DNA of 15,421 nt from Coraliomargarita sp. CAG:312 (GTDB lineage Bacteria > Verrucomicrobiota > Verrucomicrobiia > Opitutales > Intestinicryptomonadaceae). The notes below the pieces were generated by a model. The model did not search any database, was not told where the DNA came from, and saw only the letters and a program-made list of their open reading frames with translations. The stretch spans positions 9,826 to 25,246 of the forward strand of contig FR901624.1 in the NCBI GenBank assembly GCA_000438015.1, written 5' to 3'. The position numbers and the translations under genes were made by a program. Positions within the stretch are counted from its first letter, which is position 1. Each line of letters begins with the position of its first letter. Below, in pieces: positions 14,744 to 15,421 of this stretch.

Positions 14744-15421
14744 CAGTACCAATATTAGTAGCTTTTTCCGCCGTACTATATTTTTTAAGCTTTGCGGTAT
14801 CGGCGTTCGCAAAACAGAACAGATCCCGTTTAAAGCTGTCGTCCATTTTTGCGTTTGCGGGATTTGCATCGCAAACTGCTGCAATAGCGGTAAGAGGATT
14901 TTTCGTAGGCGGAATTGCGCTTTCAACATCCTACGACTTGCTGGAATTTATAACGTGGGGCTTTGTGTTGATCCAGCTGGCAGGCGCCGTTTTCTTTAAG
15001 ACGGGGCTCGTTGGAATATTTTCGATTTTGCCTGCAGCAATTCTAACCGCCCTCCCACTGGGATGCCCAATGTATGCCGAAACAATGCAGAACATCCAAA
15101 GAGCCTCCACGGGCGCATCTACAATACACGCGATACTCGCGGTGATATCTTACGCCTTCATGATAGCCGGAGCCGTTGCCGCAGCCATGTATCTGGCGCA
15201 AGAAAAATACTTGAGGGAAAAATCCCATTCGCTTTCTGCCCGAATTTTGCCGTCTTTGCAAAGGCTGGACGGAACAATGAAAGTCTCCCTGCAAACGGCT
15301 CTGTTTTCAATGGCAGTGTCTTCTATATTAGGGGCAATAATAGCAAGCCAAACCAGCATAGACCTGCCGATGTTCATAAAGCTTTCCGGCGGCGCTGTTA
15401 TCCTGGCGGCGCAAGCGGCAG
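14740..15421 (+). CDS. HemX/CcsA-type cytochrome c assembly membrane protein (3' end outside window)
   Basis: The frame starts with ATG at 14740, overlapping the hemH stop as ATGA, and remains open to the window end (227 codons visible). The product is strongly hydrophobic with about seven membrane segments so far, beginning PILVAFSAVLYFLSFAVSAF and including FAFAGFASQTAAIAVRGFF. The family mark is STIHAILAVISYAFMIAGA (128-144), with a conserved His at 130, followed by AMYLAQEKYLREK and ILPSLQRLD, as in the CcsA/HemX family (cytochrome C assembly protein, PF01578-like). CcsA handles heme for cytochrome c maturation; HemX-type members sit beside hemA and influence glutamyl-tRNA reductase. The tryptophan-rich WWD heme motif of true CcsA is not seen in the visible part, which favours HemX, but the truncated end leaves this open. 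Neighbouring hemG and hemH support a heme-related role. Confidence 0.85.
   Translation, partial: MTVPILVAFSAVLYFLSFAVSAFAKQNRSRLKLSSIFAFAGFASQTAAIAVRGFFVGGIALSTSYDLLEFITWGFVLIQLAGAVFFKTGLVGIFSILPAAILTALPLGCPMYAETMQNIQRASTGASTIHAILAVISYAFMIAGAVAAAMYLAQEKYLREKSHSLSARILPSLQRLDGTMKVSLQTALFSMAVSSILGAIIASQTSIDLPMFIKLSGGAVILAAQAA

Noticed and set aside
1..15421. Mobile elements, CRISPR arrays, tRNA or rRNA genes
   Set aside because: No transposase or integrase motifs, spaced direct repeats, tRNA cloverleaf or rRNA-like sequence was seen in either strand.

Overview
The window reads as chromosomal sequence from a diderm bacterium, most probably a Verrucomicrobiota member and perhaps from the Opitutales side. 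This placement rests on gene content and my memory of similar gene neighbourhoods, not on a marker gene. A lipid A gene (lpxB) proves an LPS-type outer membrane. A GldA/GldF/GldG-like transporter with DUF4340 and AsmA-like partners, an N-terminally extended acyl carrier protein and an rsmE-hemG-hemH-hemX block all fit. No tRNA, rRNA, CRISPR array, transposase or phage gene is visible, so this looks like core genome rather than an island.

Layout. (1) Positions 3-506 (+) hold the 3' end of a MidA/NDUFAF7-type methyltransferase gene, followed by about 320 bases with at most one doubtful small ORF and a probable bidirectional terminator. (2) Positions 826-11043 (-) form one tightly packed run of seven genes. 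In transcription order they are a GldA-like ABC ATPase, a GldF-like permease, a GldG-like protein, a three-repeat DUF4340 protein, a 947-residue AsmA-like protein, a Gfo/Idh/MocA oxidoreductase and lpxB. Junctions are 4-bp ATGA overlaps or gaps of 1 to 47 bases, so co-transcription is likely. (3) Upstream on the same strand, across a structured 127-base spacer, lies an acyl carrier protein gene (11171-11533). (4) Diverging from it on the + strand are rsmE, hemG, hemH and a HemX/CcsA-type membrane protein gene that runs off the window end.

How the genes fit together. The minus-strand run looks like an envelope-biogenesis operon: an ABC exporter with two membrane-anchored periplasmic partners, an AsmA-type protein of the class implicated in lipid transport, and two sugar/lipid A enzymes. 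The plus-strand run covers the last two steps of heme synthesis plus a membrane protein of the cytochrome c biogenesis/HemX type.

The observations most worth following are: a perfect 21-bp in-frame duplication at a conserved motif of ferrochelatase; overlapping, mutually competing inverted repeats and a six-codon ORF between the acyl carrier gene and the ABC operon; and the ABC-GldG-DUF4340-AsmA-lpxB linkage itself.
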